DNA from: Cyclospora cayetanensis
Taxonomy: Eukaryota > Apicomplexa > Conoidasida > Eucoccidiorida > Eimeriidae
NCBI RefSeq assembly: GCF_002999335.1
Contig: NW_020312050.1
Coordinates: 1-64,000 of the forward strand
Direction of reading: 5' to 3'
Length of the DNA stretch: 64,000 nt
Below the pieces are notes generated by a model. The model was not told where the DNA came from. It saw only the letters and a list, made by a program, of their open reading frames with translations, and did not search any database. A program made the translations under genes and the position numbers. Positions 21,919 to 31,676 of the stretch are shown piece by piece (the first letter of the stretch is position 1; each line of letters opens with the position of its first letter).

Positions 21919-22707
21919 GACCAGTGGCAGACGTCATACTACGACCCCCACTCCCCACCCCCTGCGCAGCATGAGCGCTTGCTGATGAGAGGATAGGCTT
22001 CAGCCAAAAGACTTGGGGAACCCTCTCCAAGATCGTATCCAGGCACTCTCTGGCTGGCGTCACGCTCAGAGCTCGGAAAAAGCACACACACCCTCCGAGC
22101 TTCCCTCGACACTCTCCCTTCCCTCTCTGTTTCTCCTTCCCGTTGGGGAGAAGCCACAGCACACAGAGGGGCCGCTGCAGCAGCTGCGTCTACACGGGGT
22201 GTCTCTCCCCCGCAGTTCTGTGAGGAAACTGGAGGCAATGCCTCAATGCCGCGAGCAAAGACACCCAATCGCCCAACAAGAACGCCTTTAAGAGAACTGA
22301 ACTTCGATTTGAACTTGTTGAAGCGCTCTGGGATGGAGGGGCCCCCTCTGCGGGTACCCTGGGGGGCCCCCCAGGGGGGCCCCCTAGGGTACCGTCGTTT
22401 CAGCCCCCATCGCATGCAATAAATACCCGGACGCTGACGCCACTACTACCGCCCAATGAGCGCTTTGAAGTTTTTTAAAGGTTTTCTCCCCTGTTGTGCA
22501 TCGAGGAATCCCTCGGAGGGAGGCTTCTCCTCCTTCCTCCCCCTGCTGTCTTGACGCGCTCATGTCACGGGGTAGGGGAAGCGACACGCACACCTACCCC
22601 TGTAAATGCAAAGCTGCGAACACGGAACGCTTCTCCGCGGCTTTTCAGAGATCCTCTGAGCACACAAGGCCATCCTTCCTCCCGCAGCAGCAGCGCGAGC
22701 TGTCGAC
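21919..22707. other. gap between the divergent uS15 and Obg-type genes
   Basis: About 790 bases that should contain both promoters. It includes the 41-bp near-palindrome at 22353-22393. Several short ORFs cross it on both strands without recognisable motifs. Confidence 0.5.
22353..22393. repeat. 41-bp near-perfect palindrome with GGGGCCCC core and KpnI-type ends
   Basis: Left arm 22353-22372 (GGTACCCTGGGGGGCCCCCC) and right arm 22374-22393 are reverse complements with one mismatch, around a single central base. It lies between two divergent genes. Confidence 0.9.
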
Positions 22708-24807
22708 ATGGGAACCTGCATGCTATGCAGCATGCGGCGCGGTGGAGGAGGCGGCAGCGCCAGTCTCTGCAGGAACGTCTCTTTCAGGACGTGTTGCGTT
22801 TTAGGCGATTTCGCACTGCGCACGGCTCTTCATACGCACTCCCAGTGGGGTGGCATCCGTTCCCCCTCTACTGGGAAGCCGCCCCAGTCTGCTTTTCGGC
22901 AAGAGGAGTGCAAGCAGCAGCAGCAGCAGCAGCAGCACGCGCCAGCGCAGCAGCAGCACGCGCCAGCGCAGCAGCAGCACGCGCCAACGCAGCGTCCCTC
23001 CAGCAGAGAGGCGAGCGGGAAGCGCTTTTGCGACAGCAAGCTGGTGCGTGTCAAGGGGGGATCGGGAGGTTCTGGTGCAGTTTCTTTCGTCAAGCACATC
23101 CAGCATTTTCTAATGGGGCCTGGAGAGCCTTCTGGAGGGCGTGGAGGAGACGGAGGCGACGTACTGCTTCGCCTGGCGCGATGCCAGGGGGGGGGGGAAG
23201 GGGGCCCCTTGAGGGGCCCCCTGGGGGGCCCCCTGGAGGGGGGCGGCCTTGGGGGGGGCCCCCCTGTCGGTGCGCAGGATCTCAGTGCAGTTAAAGGCTT
23301 CGTTTGGGGGGCCCCTGGGTGTCATGGGGGTCGACACGGCTTGCCAGGGAGGCGCGGTCGAGACGCTGTGATTGAGGTGCCAGGCAGCTGCGTAGTGTGG
23401 AGAGTTGAGGAGAAGTTTTTCTCTGAGGGACTGAAAATCGAAGGCAGCGCGCTTCAACATTCCCAGGATACGCCGACGGAGGGGCTGGAAGTACCTCAAA
23501 TGCATGCAACACGCCTAAAGCGCCGCATGCGATTTCTCGGACTGCTCGATCCTTCCGCCGCTGCTGCTGCCGCCGTCGCCTCTGCTTCCAGAAGCAACAG
23601 CAATTACAACAGCAATAGCAATAATGAAAGCAATAGCAATAACGAAAGCATCAGCAATAACTATAACAACAGCAATAACAATTACAATAGCAATAACGAA
23701 AGCAATAGCAATAACAATAACAACAGCAAGAACAACAGCATGAGCAATTACAGCAATAACAACAGCAATAGCAATAACAACAGCCTTCAAGATCTTGCTA
23801 CCCAGTTATTGCAGCTATTGGGCCCGAGAGTTTTAGGGAGGGAGATGCTGCTGGCTCAAGGGGGGAGGGGGGGGCGAGGAAACTGTCGGAGGTGTCCATA
23901 CACCGCAGAGGAGGGGAGCGAAGGGCAGGAGCAGCTGCTGCTGCTGCAGCTCAGGTTCCTCTCAGACTGCGCTCTCATAGGTCTCCCCAATGCGGGGAAG
24001 TCGCTGCTGCTGTCAGCCCTCACGCGCTGCGCCTCGCTTGCTGCTCCTTGGCCACATAGCACCACCAAACCAAAGGTCGGACACATTATGCTGCAGCAGC
24101 AGCATATTATGCAGCAGCAGCAGCAGCATTTATGGAGCCTTTCGATGGCAGATCTCCCAGGGCTTCTCCCCGAGGCAACTAACGCCATTGCCAGCTGTGC
24201 TCCACGACATGCAGAAGGCACGCGAATGGTTGTTCTCGTCGTGGACGCTGCTGCCGCTGCGTATCATGACACTAGCAGCGGCAACAGTAGCAGTAGCAGT
24301 AGCAGTAGCAACAGTAGCAGTAGCTCCTTTTGCAGCATGCTGCACACCGTGCGGTTGCTGCAAAAGGAGCTGCTTCTGCATTCACCAATACTAGCAGCGA
24401 GGCCTCTAGTGGTAGTCGCAACGAAATGTGACTTGAAGCCTCAGCTGAGCTTGTGCGAAGTCGACAAGCTGTGGCGGCTGCTTCAGCAGCAGCAGCAGCA
24501 GCACGCCGCTCACATCAAGGGGCTGCTGCAGCAGCACTTTGAGGACCTCTTCACCCTGCAGGATCGCGAACTGCAGGAGGGGGAGGCGCAACGGCAGCAG
24601 CTGCAGCGCTCAGTGCAAGTCATACCCGTTAGTGCGAAGGAGGGGCTAGGCCTCTCCCGCCTGGTGCAAGAGCTGCAGCAGCAGCTACACAGTGCGCGCC
24701 AACAGGAGCAAGGCGCCGTGCTGGATCTGCTGCAGCTGCTTGAATGGTCGCTCAACAGCGCGCCCGAGAACCTAAATCCTTCACTATTACACAAATATAA
24801 ATCATAA
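22708..24807 (+). CDS. Obg/CgtA-family GTPase with homopolymer insertions
   Basis: Obg GTPases act in large ribosomal-subunit assembly; eukaryotic copies usually work in mitochondria or plastids. A single 699-codon exon. The Obg glycine-rich fold starts near residue 110 (VKGGSGGSGAVSFVKH, then SGGRGGDGGDVLLRLA) and ends near RGRDAVIEVPGSCVV. The G domain follows: P-loop GLPNAGKS, switch II DLPGLLPEA, TKCDL in place of NKxD, and SAKEGLGL. Between them lie a G/P-rich insert coded by GGGGCCCC repeats, a poly-Asn/Ser stretch of about 65 residues (23590-23785), Gln runs and a Ser run. The usual switch I and switch II blocks look shortened. The first Met in frame (22708) is followed by basic residues and no clear secretory signal, so the target organelle is open. 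Confident of family, not of the exact start. Confidence 0.85.
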   Translation: MGTCMLCSMRRGGGGGSASLCRNVSFRTCCVLGDFALRTALHTHSQWGGIRSPSTGKPPQSAFRQEECKQQQQQQQHAPAQQQHAPAQQQHAPTQRPSSREASGKRFCDSKLVRVKGGSGGSGAVSFVKHIQHFLMGPGEPSGGRGGDGGDVLLRLARCQGGGEGGPLRGPLGGPLEGGGLGGGPPVGAQDLSAVKGFVWGAPGCHGGRHGLPGRRGRDAVIEVPGSCVVWRVEEKFFSEGLKIEGSALQHSQDTPTEGLEVPQMHATRLKRRMRFLGLLDPSAAAAAAVASASRSNSNYNSNSNNESNSNNESISNNYNNSNNNYNSNNESNSNNNNNSKNNSMSNYSNNNSNSNNNSLQDLATQLLQLLGPRVLGREMLLAQGGRGGRGNCRRCPYTAEEGSEGQEQLLLLQLRFLSDCALIGLPNAGKSLLLSALTRCASLAAPWPHSTTKPKVGHIMLQQQHIMQQQQQHLWSLSMADLPGLLPEATNAIASCAPRHAEGTRMVVLVVDAAAAAYHDTSSGNSSSSSSSSNSSSSSFCSMLHTVRLLQKELLLHSPILAARPLVVVATKCDLKPQLSLCEVDKLWRLLQQQQQQHAAHIKGLLQQHFEDLFTLQDRELQEGEAQRQQLQRSVQVIPVSAKEGLGLSRLVQELQQQLHSARQQEQGAVLDLLQLLEWSLNSAPENLNPSLLHKYKS
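22914..22993 (+). repeat. CAG repeat and CAGCAGCAGCACGCGCCA units (poly-Gln) in the Obg-type gene
   Basis: Eight CAG triplets followed by three 18-bp CAGCAGCAGCACGCGCCA-type units, in frame as Gln runs broken by His-Ala-Pro. Confidence 0.95.
23590..23785 (+). repeat. AAC/AAT/AGC triplet repeat (poly-Asn/Ser) in the Obg-type gene
   Basis: About 65 AAC, AAT, AGC and GAA triplets encoding an Asn/Ser-rich low-complexity linker between the Obg domain and the G domain. The strand asymmetry (no T in most of the block) is marked. Confidence 0.95.
24283..24328 (+). repeat. AGCAGT repeat (poly-Ser) in the Obg-type gene
   Basis: A hexanucleotide AGCAGT repeat interrupted by AAC codes a Ser run inside the G domain, between the DxxG region and the TKCD motif. 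Confidence 0.9.
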
Positions 24808-25338
24808 AAGTCCAGCATGAAAATTTTTTTTTGAATCTCAGGAGTATCGACGGACGGACGCTGCTGCTGCATGCAGTCGGGGCTTGCGTGCGGCCCCACA
24901 CCACCACTCGGCTTCCAACGCGGCTCTCCCCGAGAATATTTACACTATAAAAGCTGTGGAATTGTGGCTTGAAGTGGAGATTCAGCTCGGCGTAGTGTTC
25001 TCTCGTTCGCGAGGCTGAGGAGGCACATCGTCGGTACCTCCTTGCTGCGGCGCCGAAGTCGTGCGGCGTCTTCCGCTGCACAGATTGCCGCCTCTGAGAG
25101 GAGGAGCTCGCTATTTTCAGTTCTGCCCGACGAGGTCGACTGGAAGGCTTCAAACAAGCAGAAGCAGAGGCGCTTAGCCTCCGCGGTGCTCTACCCTCCT
25201 GCGGCGGAGCTGGATCCCATGAACTGCAGCTGTTCTTAACAGAATACGCAGCAACGCGACGATCAGCAGCAGCTCCGTGGAAGACAAAGGCAACAGAAGC
25301 CACAGCGGTAGGGGCAGTGTCGACTGAGAGGCTGAAAG
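24808..25338. other. short gap upstream of RLP24
   Basis: About 530 bases between two plus-strand genes. A 222-codon minus-strand frame runs across it (24752-25420) but has no motif and overlaps exon 1 of RLP24 in antisense. Probably chance. Confidence 0.45.
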
Positions 25339-26482
25339 ATGAGGATCGAGAGGTGTTGGTTTTGCTCGAGCAACGTCTACCCCGGTACGGCAAGTTTGAA
25401 ATGGCTACAATTCCCAGCATTTTGCGGCTTTTTCCGTTTCTTTCATCCCCGCATCTCTCGTGGTTTCCGAGGGCCCTCTTCTTGACCTTTCTGTTTTTCC
25501 CTCTCTAGCGCTCCCGCCATGTTATGGCGTTTCCGTTTCTCGGTGTTTCGCTCCATTGCTCCGTCTGCTTTCTCCCCCCGTCGCCCCCTTCCTTTGCGCA
25601 CCCACCTTCCCTCCCCGCTTCTCCCTGCGTCTGCCTTTGAGTTCTCGCTCTTGCCTCTGGAGGGCCTCTCGACGACTTGCCTGAAAGCCAGCAGACTTCT
25701 CGCACTGTCTCTCCCCGTGCTTGATGACGCAGGGCATGGGATCGTCTTTGTGCGCAACGATGCAAAGATCTTCCGTTTCTGCCGCTCCAAGTGCCACAAG
25801 CACTTCAAGGCGAAGGGTAACCCCAAGAAGTTTAAGTGGACAAAGGCGTACAGGAAAACGAGGGGTGTGTTTCGTGCAGATATGGGGTGTTTAGTGCAGG
25901 CTCTTTTATCTCCTCTTCAAGTTTCTCCCATTTTGACGCGGCTTGCGCTCCAGGCCTCTCTGGAGGCGTTGAACACGAATCGCCACCCGCTGTGGCTATG
26001 TGATTTGGCTGGGATGCGCGTCTTTGTTTTTAGGCAAAGAGTTGAGCGAGGATCCTTCCTTCGAATTCGAGCAGCGCCGGAACTGCCCTGTACGTTACGA
26101 CAGAGATTTGGTGCAGCGGACTGTGCAGACTATGCGTCGGCTGGACGCAATACGGCAGCGGCGCGCGGCAGTCTTTTACAGAAATAGAATGCTGAATGCC
26201 CTTAAGCAGCAGCAGCAGGAAGCCCAAGCAGACAAGCTGATGAAAAAGCACAAGCATCTCCTGAAGGAGATGGACCGCATTGAACAGAAGCAAAAGCCAC
26301 AGACGCTCAGGGAGTCTGCCAAGCAGCAATTAGAGGATGCCGAAGAAGAGGAAGAGGACGAAATCGAAGAAGAACTTCAGCAGCAGGAAGAAGCAGAAGA
26401 AGAAGAGCTCGAAGAGATGGCTGTAGACGAGACACTCACAAGACGGGCTAAGCACAAGGTCGCTCAGGTAGTCAAACACTAG
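25339..26482 (+). CDS. RLP24: ribosome biogenesis protein RLP24 (RSL24D1), eL24-like
   Basis: RLP24 rides on nuclear pre-60S particles and is exchanged for ribosomal eL24 in the cytoplasm. Exons 25339-25384, 25733-25864 and 26034-26482 join in phase to 208 residues, the family's usual length. Exon 1 gives the zinc-binding start [16 protein letters not shown]. Exon 2 completes the second half of the zinc site and the L24 fold ([33 protein letters not shown]). Exon 3 starts [17 protein letters not shown], which separates RLP24 from true eL24, and ends in a Glu-rich acidic region and a basic tail (RRAKHKVAQ). The 46-base first exon would be missed by an ORF search; the ATG at 25519 lies inside intron 1. 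Confidence 0.95.
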
Positions 26483-27544
26483 CAAGACAGCCCCCAAAAC
26501 AGGCAGCTGGTCGTGCCACGCGCACACCCCAGCTAGCTGAATATCTGTACAACCAGCTAGCTATACAGCCGAGTCTTTAGCGCGCATTGCTTTGCATTGC
26601 CGCCAGCGAGAAAGGCAGCGCACTCCACGGCGCTGTGCATGCGCCGTCGGATGCAGACGCCTTTGCCGTCTGTCCACGTGGCTACTGTATCCGGTGCTGC
26701 ATCGGCTGTAGTCAGAACTTGGGGAGAAACAGGAGGACACATGTGCTTTTTTGAGTTGTACCTTTGCTCTTTTGCGGCGAGGAGGCAGAACGACCCAACG
26801 TGTAGGGGGGTTTGCAGCACCCGTAGCAGTAGCGGACAGTAGCGGAGGTATTTGTTTACGGCAGATGCAGTCGCAGGCAGCGCAGCGCAGTGTTAGCGTC
26901 AAGAGTTTCTAGTGACAAGAATTTCCGCGCTTCTTCGAACGCACAAAGAGGTGCGGGAAAGCAGCAGAGTGTTGCTTTCCATAGGCCCCCCTTGTCTACG
27001 AGAGGTTCCCCAGAAGTGTTGCTCCCGTTTCAGAGATGCAGAAGCATTTGCATGCATTATCACGGACGCTTTTAAAGAGGAAAGGGGGGGGTGACCCACG
27101 GAAGCGCGAGCGCGGATACGATGGAATAGCGGGGGCCCCCATTGGACGGGGAGCAGCCGGTGGGGTTGTTGTACCGTCGGCGGCGGCGGGAGCGCTGGCG
27201 TTGAAGGCCCTTTCACTAGGGAGAATTCCTGAAAGCGCATGAATAACTGGACTTAAATGCTGGAAATTAGTGCGATAGGCTGCTGGGAGTGCCACGGAAG
27301 GCAGGGGCGAGCTGAGCTGAGAAAATCGCAGTGTATGTCCACGTCTTGCGCCGAGAGCTGATTACAGAGGCTGCTGGTGTGCGTGCGTGAGAGCGGGTTC
27401 TGCACGAGAAGGAAAGTGATGAAGTTGAACTCTCCTTTCTCACGGCTTTTCTTCCTTGCTGTGGTCTTTTGCCTCATGTTCTTCGACAGCAACTTCTGTC
27501 CTTCCGCTGCTCCGCAGGTTGCATAAGAGAGTGCTGCGCAGACC
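26483..27544. other. gap between RLP24 and PSF3
   Basis: About 1.06 kb between two plus-strand genes. Short frames on both strands (26561-26902, 26899-27240 minus) show nothing recognisable. One GGGGGCCCCC site lies at 27130. Confidence 0.45.
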
Positions 27545-29174
27545 ATGCTTGCCCCCGAGGGAGAGGACTCTCTGCAATCCGCTGCACCCGCGAGCGCCTT
27601 TAACGACTTCTCCCTCTCGAATAACCACCCATTCAATAGCCAGGAAGAGCCGCTTTTCCCAGCCTCTCAGGGGTCGTGGTTCAGGACGCTTGAAGCCAAG
27701 GCTCTCGCCGAAGACTTCCTGCATATCGATCATGAGGTCGGGAAGCGCTCGCCTTTTTTGCTCGAAGAGAGTTCAAGCCGCTCTAGGCTTGCCCCCATGA
27801 CGGGCAACAACTAGCATAGCTTCGCGTACCCTCTGGCCCATTGTTGCACATATATGTATGTATATGTATATATATGTGTATATATATGTGCATATATAAA
27901 AATTTGTATGTGTATCGACGGGAAGGAGAAGATAAGCGCGTCGAATGTGCGCGCAGCTGGTGCCCTGCTCGCCGTTGATGGAACTGAAGGGTCTCTCCTT
28001 CCTTTCTGCCACGGCGAAGGAGGAATTTAAGAAGAAACTTCGGCTAGACGTTGTAACGCCTCACCACACACACACACACATACCCCGCACCCCACTCCTC
28101 ACGCAAGCAAAGCCTCACTCCCATTCGCGCAGCCTGGCCTTCTTTCAACGCATTTTGACCAAACCTCCGCAGTCGCAGCGCCGCTAGCCGCCTGCGCGCG
28201 TGTCGAGCCTCTCGCCGTGGCGGTTCCCCCTTTGTTTTCTACTCCCTCCCCGACACCTTCACAGAGAGCCCTGCAGATCTCGCTCCTCCAGGCAGAATGT
28301 CTCTCTGCGCCTTCCTGCGTAGCGCCTCTTTTTCTTCCTCTCCGTGTGCAGGGCTGTCTTGTTGCTCCTTCGCGCGCTCTCCCAAGCTTTCCCTGAGCTT
28401 CCTCTTCTCGTGCCAGTGTGTGTCTGTCGATTCGCGCAGCTGCTGCCTTCCGACAACCTGCAGCTCTTGCTCTTCCAAGCGCGCAGTTTGCTCTCTGCCG
28501 GCAAAATTCGTCTCTCCTTTCCCCCGTCATACGGCCCCGCAATAGTGGACGCCTTGCTCAAGGATCCCCTCGGAGTGGATCTCGCGAGGCACTCACTCTT
28601 CTACTTCGAGCTTGGAGAGGAACTGTGCAAGCTGTGAGCTGCCATCCGCCTGCTGGCACTCCTGCCACGCCTCCGCGTGTGCTGCTGCTGCTGAGGCAGC
28701 AGCCTTTCGCGGCTCCTGCCTGCCCCTGCTCGCAGCTGCGTTCCTGAAGTCGACTGCATCGTCATCCTCCCACCTGACACCGATGTTTTTTTGTGCAGCT
28801 TGCCAGAGCATGAATGGCCATATCCTAATCTGTTGAGCATACTACGATCGGCGCGAAGGCAGCGGCATCTCCGTTTAGCCACGCAAAGCGGGGATTTCAA
28901 CAGAAAACTCATCAGGCGGTTGACTTTCGAGGAACGCGACAGTGAGCACGTGCAGCACCAACGACTGCCTCGCTGGCTGGTGTTGCTGTATGAGTCGCTG
29001 TCACTCCTGCTGGCTCGTCTCGATAGGGCTGCTGCTGCTCTTTTTCTCTGCCTGGAGTGGACGTTTTTCAGTGCTTCAGAAAGATCTGGCGAACTCGGGG
29101 TGCGTGTGTCTGGCGGTTCCGCAGCTGTAAATGCAATACAAAACAGCAAACCCTTCATGGGCCCCTTTGCTTGA
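27545..29174 (+). CDS. PSF3: GINS complex subunit PSF3
   Basis: GINS joins Cdc45 and MCM2-7 in the replicative helicase at origins and forks. Exons 27545-27736, 27957-28052, 28440-28633 and 28799-29174 join in phase to 285 residues, somewhat longer than usual for PSF3 (about 200) because of N- and C-terminal extensions. Exons 1-2 give the N-terminal B-domain strand pattern FLHIDH then ELVPCSPLMELKGLSFL, matching the family's D-D-I-L-A-E-E-x-V-P-C block. Exon 3 gives KIRLSFPPSYGPAIVDALL and DPLGVDLARHSLFYFELGEE, matching the helical A domain (family pattern D-P-x-x-V-D-L-x-x-x-x-x-x-F-Y). Exon 4 adds further helices (YPNLLSILRSARRQRHL). All introns are GT-AG. The start Met at 27545 is the first in the open frame; exon 4 contains another possible donor (28940) that could shorten it. 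Confidence 0.85.
27845..27902. repeat. TATG/TATA microsatellite in PSF3 intron 1
   Basis: Alternating TATGTATA repeats between exons 1 and 2. Confidence 0.85.
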
Positions 29175-29980
29175 GCCTCGGGCATCGCGCCAATACTGCT
29201 GAGAGCTAAGAGTAGGCCCCTAGGGAAGGAGGAGGGAAGGGGGAGAAGGGAGGGCTCAAAAGACGTGCTCTACACCCCGCTTGAGGTGGGACCCTTGCAA
29301 TAGCCGCGGCGCACTTTTGGCGAGGGAGAGATTTCCCGCAGAAAGAGGGGAAGGGGCCTTTAGACGCTGCCAGTGAGCAGCCACGTCGGCATGCAGGGAA
29401 GGCTCAACACCAAGAGCCACCACAGCTCAGCTGTTAGAGCAGCTGGAGGCGCTACGCTGCAACTAGCTAGCTACTTCCTACGGCGCGCTGTTAATCGCTG
29501 CGGACTACAAGCGCGCGCAGAACTGCGGCTGCCTGCAATCTCCAGGCGCCCCTGAGATAGATAGAAAAAGATATTTCCGTGTCGATCGACGCTAGCTGCT
29601 GAGGCGGCTTGCCCCTACTGCTATCGGCTCCAGGGGCCGCCCTCGGCGTTCCTTCGTGACACTCAACCAGTGCTCTTTTAGACAACGCGAAGCCGCCTTT
29701 AGGAAGGGCTTCTAGATTCTGCCTGGCTCACGCGAGTGCCTCTCTCGCACCCTCTAGCCGCCTACACAGCTAGCTAGCCACGACGTGCTACGAGCTGCCC
29801 CCATCGAGGGAAACGCAGCGAGACGGAACCTCTGAGAGGCACGCAATGCTGCGGGATATCTCCCCAGAACCTCCGTGCTCAAGTCGTGGTAATGAGCAAA
29901 CACAAAAGGACGAAGCGAGCTCTGTAAGGCTCGCACGACCCAAGGAAGCGCAACATGAGGCCCAGCGCGTGCACGGGGAA

Positions 29981-30007
29981 AGGGGCCCCCAGAGGCGGGG
30001 GGCCCCT
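29981..30007. repeat. GGGGCCCC-core inverted repeat
   Basis: AGGGGCCCCC (29981-29990) and GGGGGCCCCT (29998-30007) form a 10-bp perfect stem with a 7-nt loop. Confidence 0.85.
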
Positions 30008-30244
30008 ATCCCGAAAAGGGAAAAAAGGGGCCAGAGGCCTCCCAACGCAGCTTTTTTTCGACGAAGCGAGCCAGCCAGCCTCGCTCGCCGCAGCAACGGC
30101 TGCCGCAGGCGGCAAGGGCTTGCGCAGCCGTTTCCCACAAGCACCTTCGCGCCGCCCGAGCGACGCTGGCACACGCCAGCGCTCCGACGGCAGCAGCTAC
30201 AAGGCAACACTGCGCACGGAAGCGGCAGGCCAGCGTGTGCGGAG

Positions 30245-30277
30245 GAGGGGCCCCAGGCTTCCCGCCTGGGGCCCCTC
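30245..30277. repeat. 14-bp perfect inverted repeat with GGGGCCCC core
   Basis: GAGGGGCCCCAGGC, loop TTCCC, GCCTGGGGCCCCTC. It has the same plan as the element at 5929: a GGGGCCCC core in each arm and a 5-nt loop. Confidence 0.92.
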
Positions 30278-30477
30278 AGCACCCGTCCCTTTCGTGTTGA
30301 CGAGGAAGGCGGAGACACCAGGGCCTGAAGACAATCGCTGCACACTCCCAATGACACGCCTTGCTGCGGACTGGCTTGTTCTGGCAGGCTTGCGCGAGCA
30401 CCTTCTGCTGGGCGCCTCTCGGAGCGCGGAGTGCTGCAGCCTACCTGGGGGTATCTGCCCGTCGTACAGGAAGACGT

Positions 30478-31240
30478 GGAAGGCTTCTGGCGGCTCGACG
30501 GGGCTCGTCGCTGCAGAAACAAGGCAACGCGGGGGGCGAGCGAGCATGCATGCATGCATGCCATGAAAGGGGACGCACAGTGGGAACTCGAGTCGTGAGG
30601 GACTGCTTGACACAGAAGGCGGCAGGAAGAGGGGCAACGCAACACGGCACGCAAGAAATGGGAGCTGCGAAAATTCGGAGCTGCAGTGCACGAGAGCAAG
30701 GGAGAAGGTGTCCTCGCACAGTTGGTAATGGCTTGATTTGCTTTATATCCCTTGTACCAATGCAGCCAGTCGGTATAGAGGACGACCTCGTCCGCACTCG
30801 GTATTCGCGATTCGTAAGATTCCGACAAGCCTACATGCATGGCAGCAACACACATAGACATGTATAGATATACATATGTATGTATATATATATGCATATA
30901 TATATACATATGTGTGCATATGTACATGGAGAAAGACTGAGACGCAAGTGGACGCAAGCAGGCACGCGCAGCCATAGAAGTAGGAACGAACGACGCGAAA
31001 CTGAAACACCAACTATTGGGAGGTAGAGAGAAAAAATATTTAAGAACAGACAGCAAGCAGGGAAGCAAACAGACGAAGGGTTAGCGGGGAAAGAATACGA
31101 AAGTAAACCATACCCAGAGCCCTCAACACCTGAGGGATATCTCCTCGCTGCAAGAGCAAAGATCTCCCTGGATCTGCGAGCTCAAAGGCCCAGCGCGCTT
31201 CCTGCACAAGCAGCAGCACCATTGATTCCATCATCGGCAC
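30478..31240 (-). CDS. exons with degenerate EF-hand-like motifs, unrecognised protein
   Basis: Three splice-bounded blocks on the minus strand. The first follows TGCTTGTGCAG (about 31210) and encodes ARWAFELADPG then GDIPQVLRALGM, an EF-hand-like helix-loop-helix without a proper calcium loop. The second follows CATGCATGTAG (about 30834) and encodes IPSADEVVLYTDWLHWYKGY. The third, about 30511-30445, lies between TTTCTGCAG and a GTAGGC donor and encodes PEAFHVFLYDGQIPP, which looks like the start of another EF hand. The order resembles a small calmodulin-like protein, but no full calcium-binding loop is intact and the ends were not found. It could belong to the UIM-like gene upstream. Confidence 0.35.
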
Positions 31241-31676
31241 CAGCATCACCCCTTTCATCATCAGCAGCAGCAGTTCAGGTGTCTGTACCAACGCTGGCGT
31301 CTGTACAGCAGAGGCTCTGCAAGCAACGGCCATCATTGACAGCAGCAAAAACGCACCCACAGCTACAGGGGCCATCGTACCTACACAGCAGTGGGAAGTT
31401 TCAGCTCACCGCCTCAGTCAGAGCGTCTGAAGGTAATTCTGCAGCAGCAGGATCCGTGGCAAAAAGCGCTGTGTAGTGGTTGCCGCTACCGATCACCCAT
31501 AGAGGAAGACGGGGACTCTTGAAGCGGCTGCCGACTTCGCAGTAGCTGCAGAAACGCAACACCCCTACAGCGGAGACGGCAGAGGCTTTTCCTGCGTTTA
31601 TTTTCATCACACACGCCGAGACACGGCCTTACAAAATGCGTCGTGGCTGCACGGGAACTACTCTGCCCCCCTTACC

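Larger units (their letters stand above)
29175..30477. other. stretch without a confident gene, with two GGGGCCCC hairpins
   Basis: Downstream of PSF3. The minus strand is open for long distances (29788-31068) but crosses obvious intron sequence and TATG repeats, so it is not one exon. Some of it may be 3' exons of the EF-hand-like gene to the right. The inverted repeats at 29981 and 30245 are the clearest features. Confidence 0.4.

Noticed and set aside
24752..25420. 222-codon minus-strand frame
   Set aside because: No motif, overlaps the ends of two well-supported plus-strand genes.
25519..26187. 222-codon plus-strand frame as the start of RLP24
   Set aside because: The true start is the 46-base exon at 25339 that supplies the first half of the zinc site; the frame before 25733 is intron.
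29788..31068. 426-codon minus-strand frame
   Set aside because: Runs through TATG microsatellite, splice acceptors and GGGGCCCC hairpins; better explained as introns plus short exons kept open by GC content.
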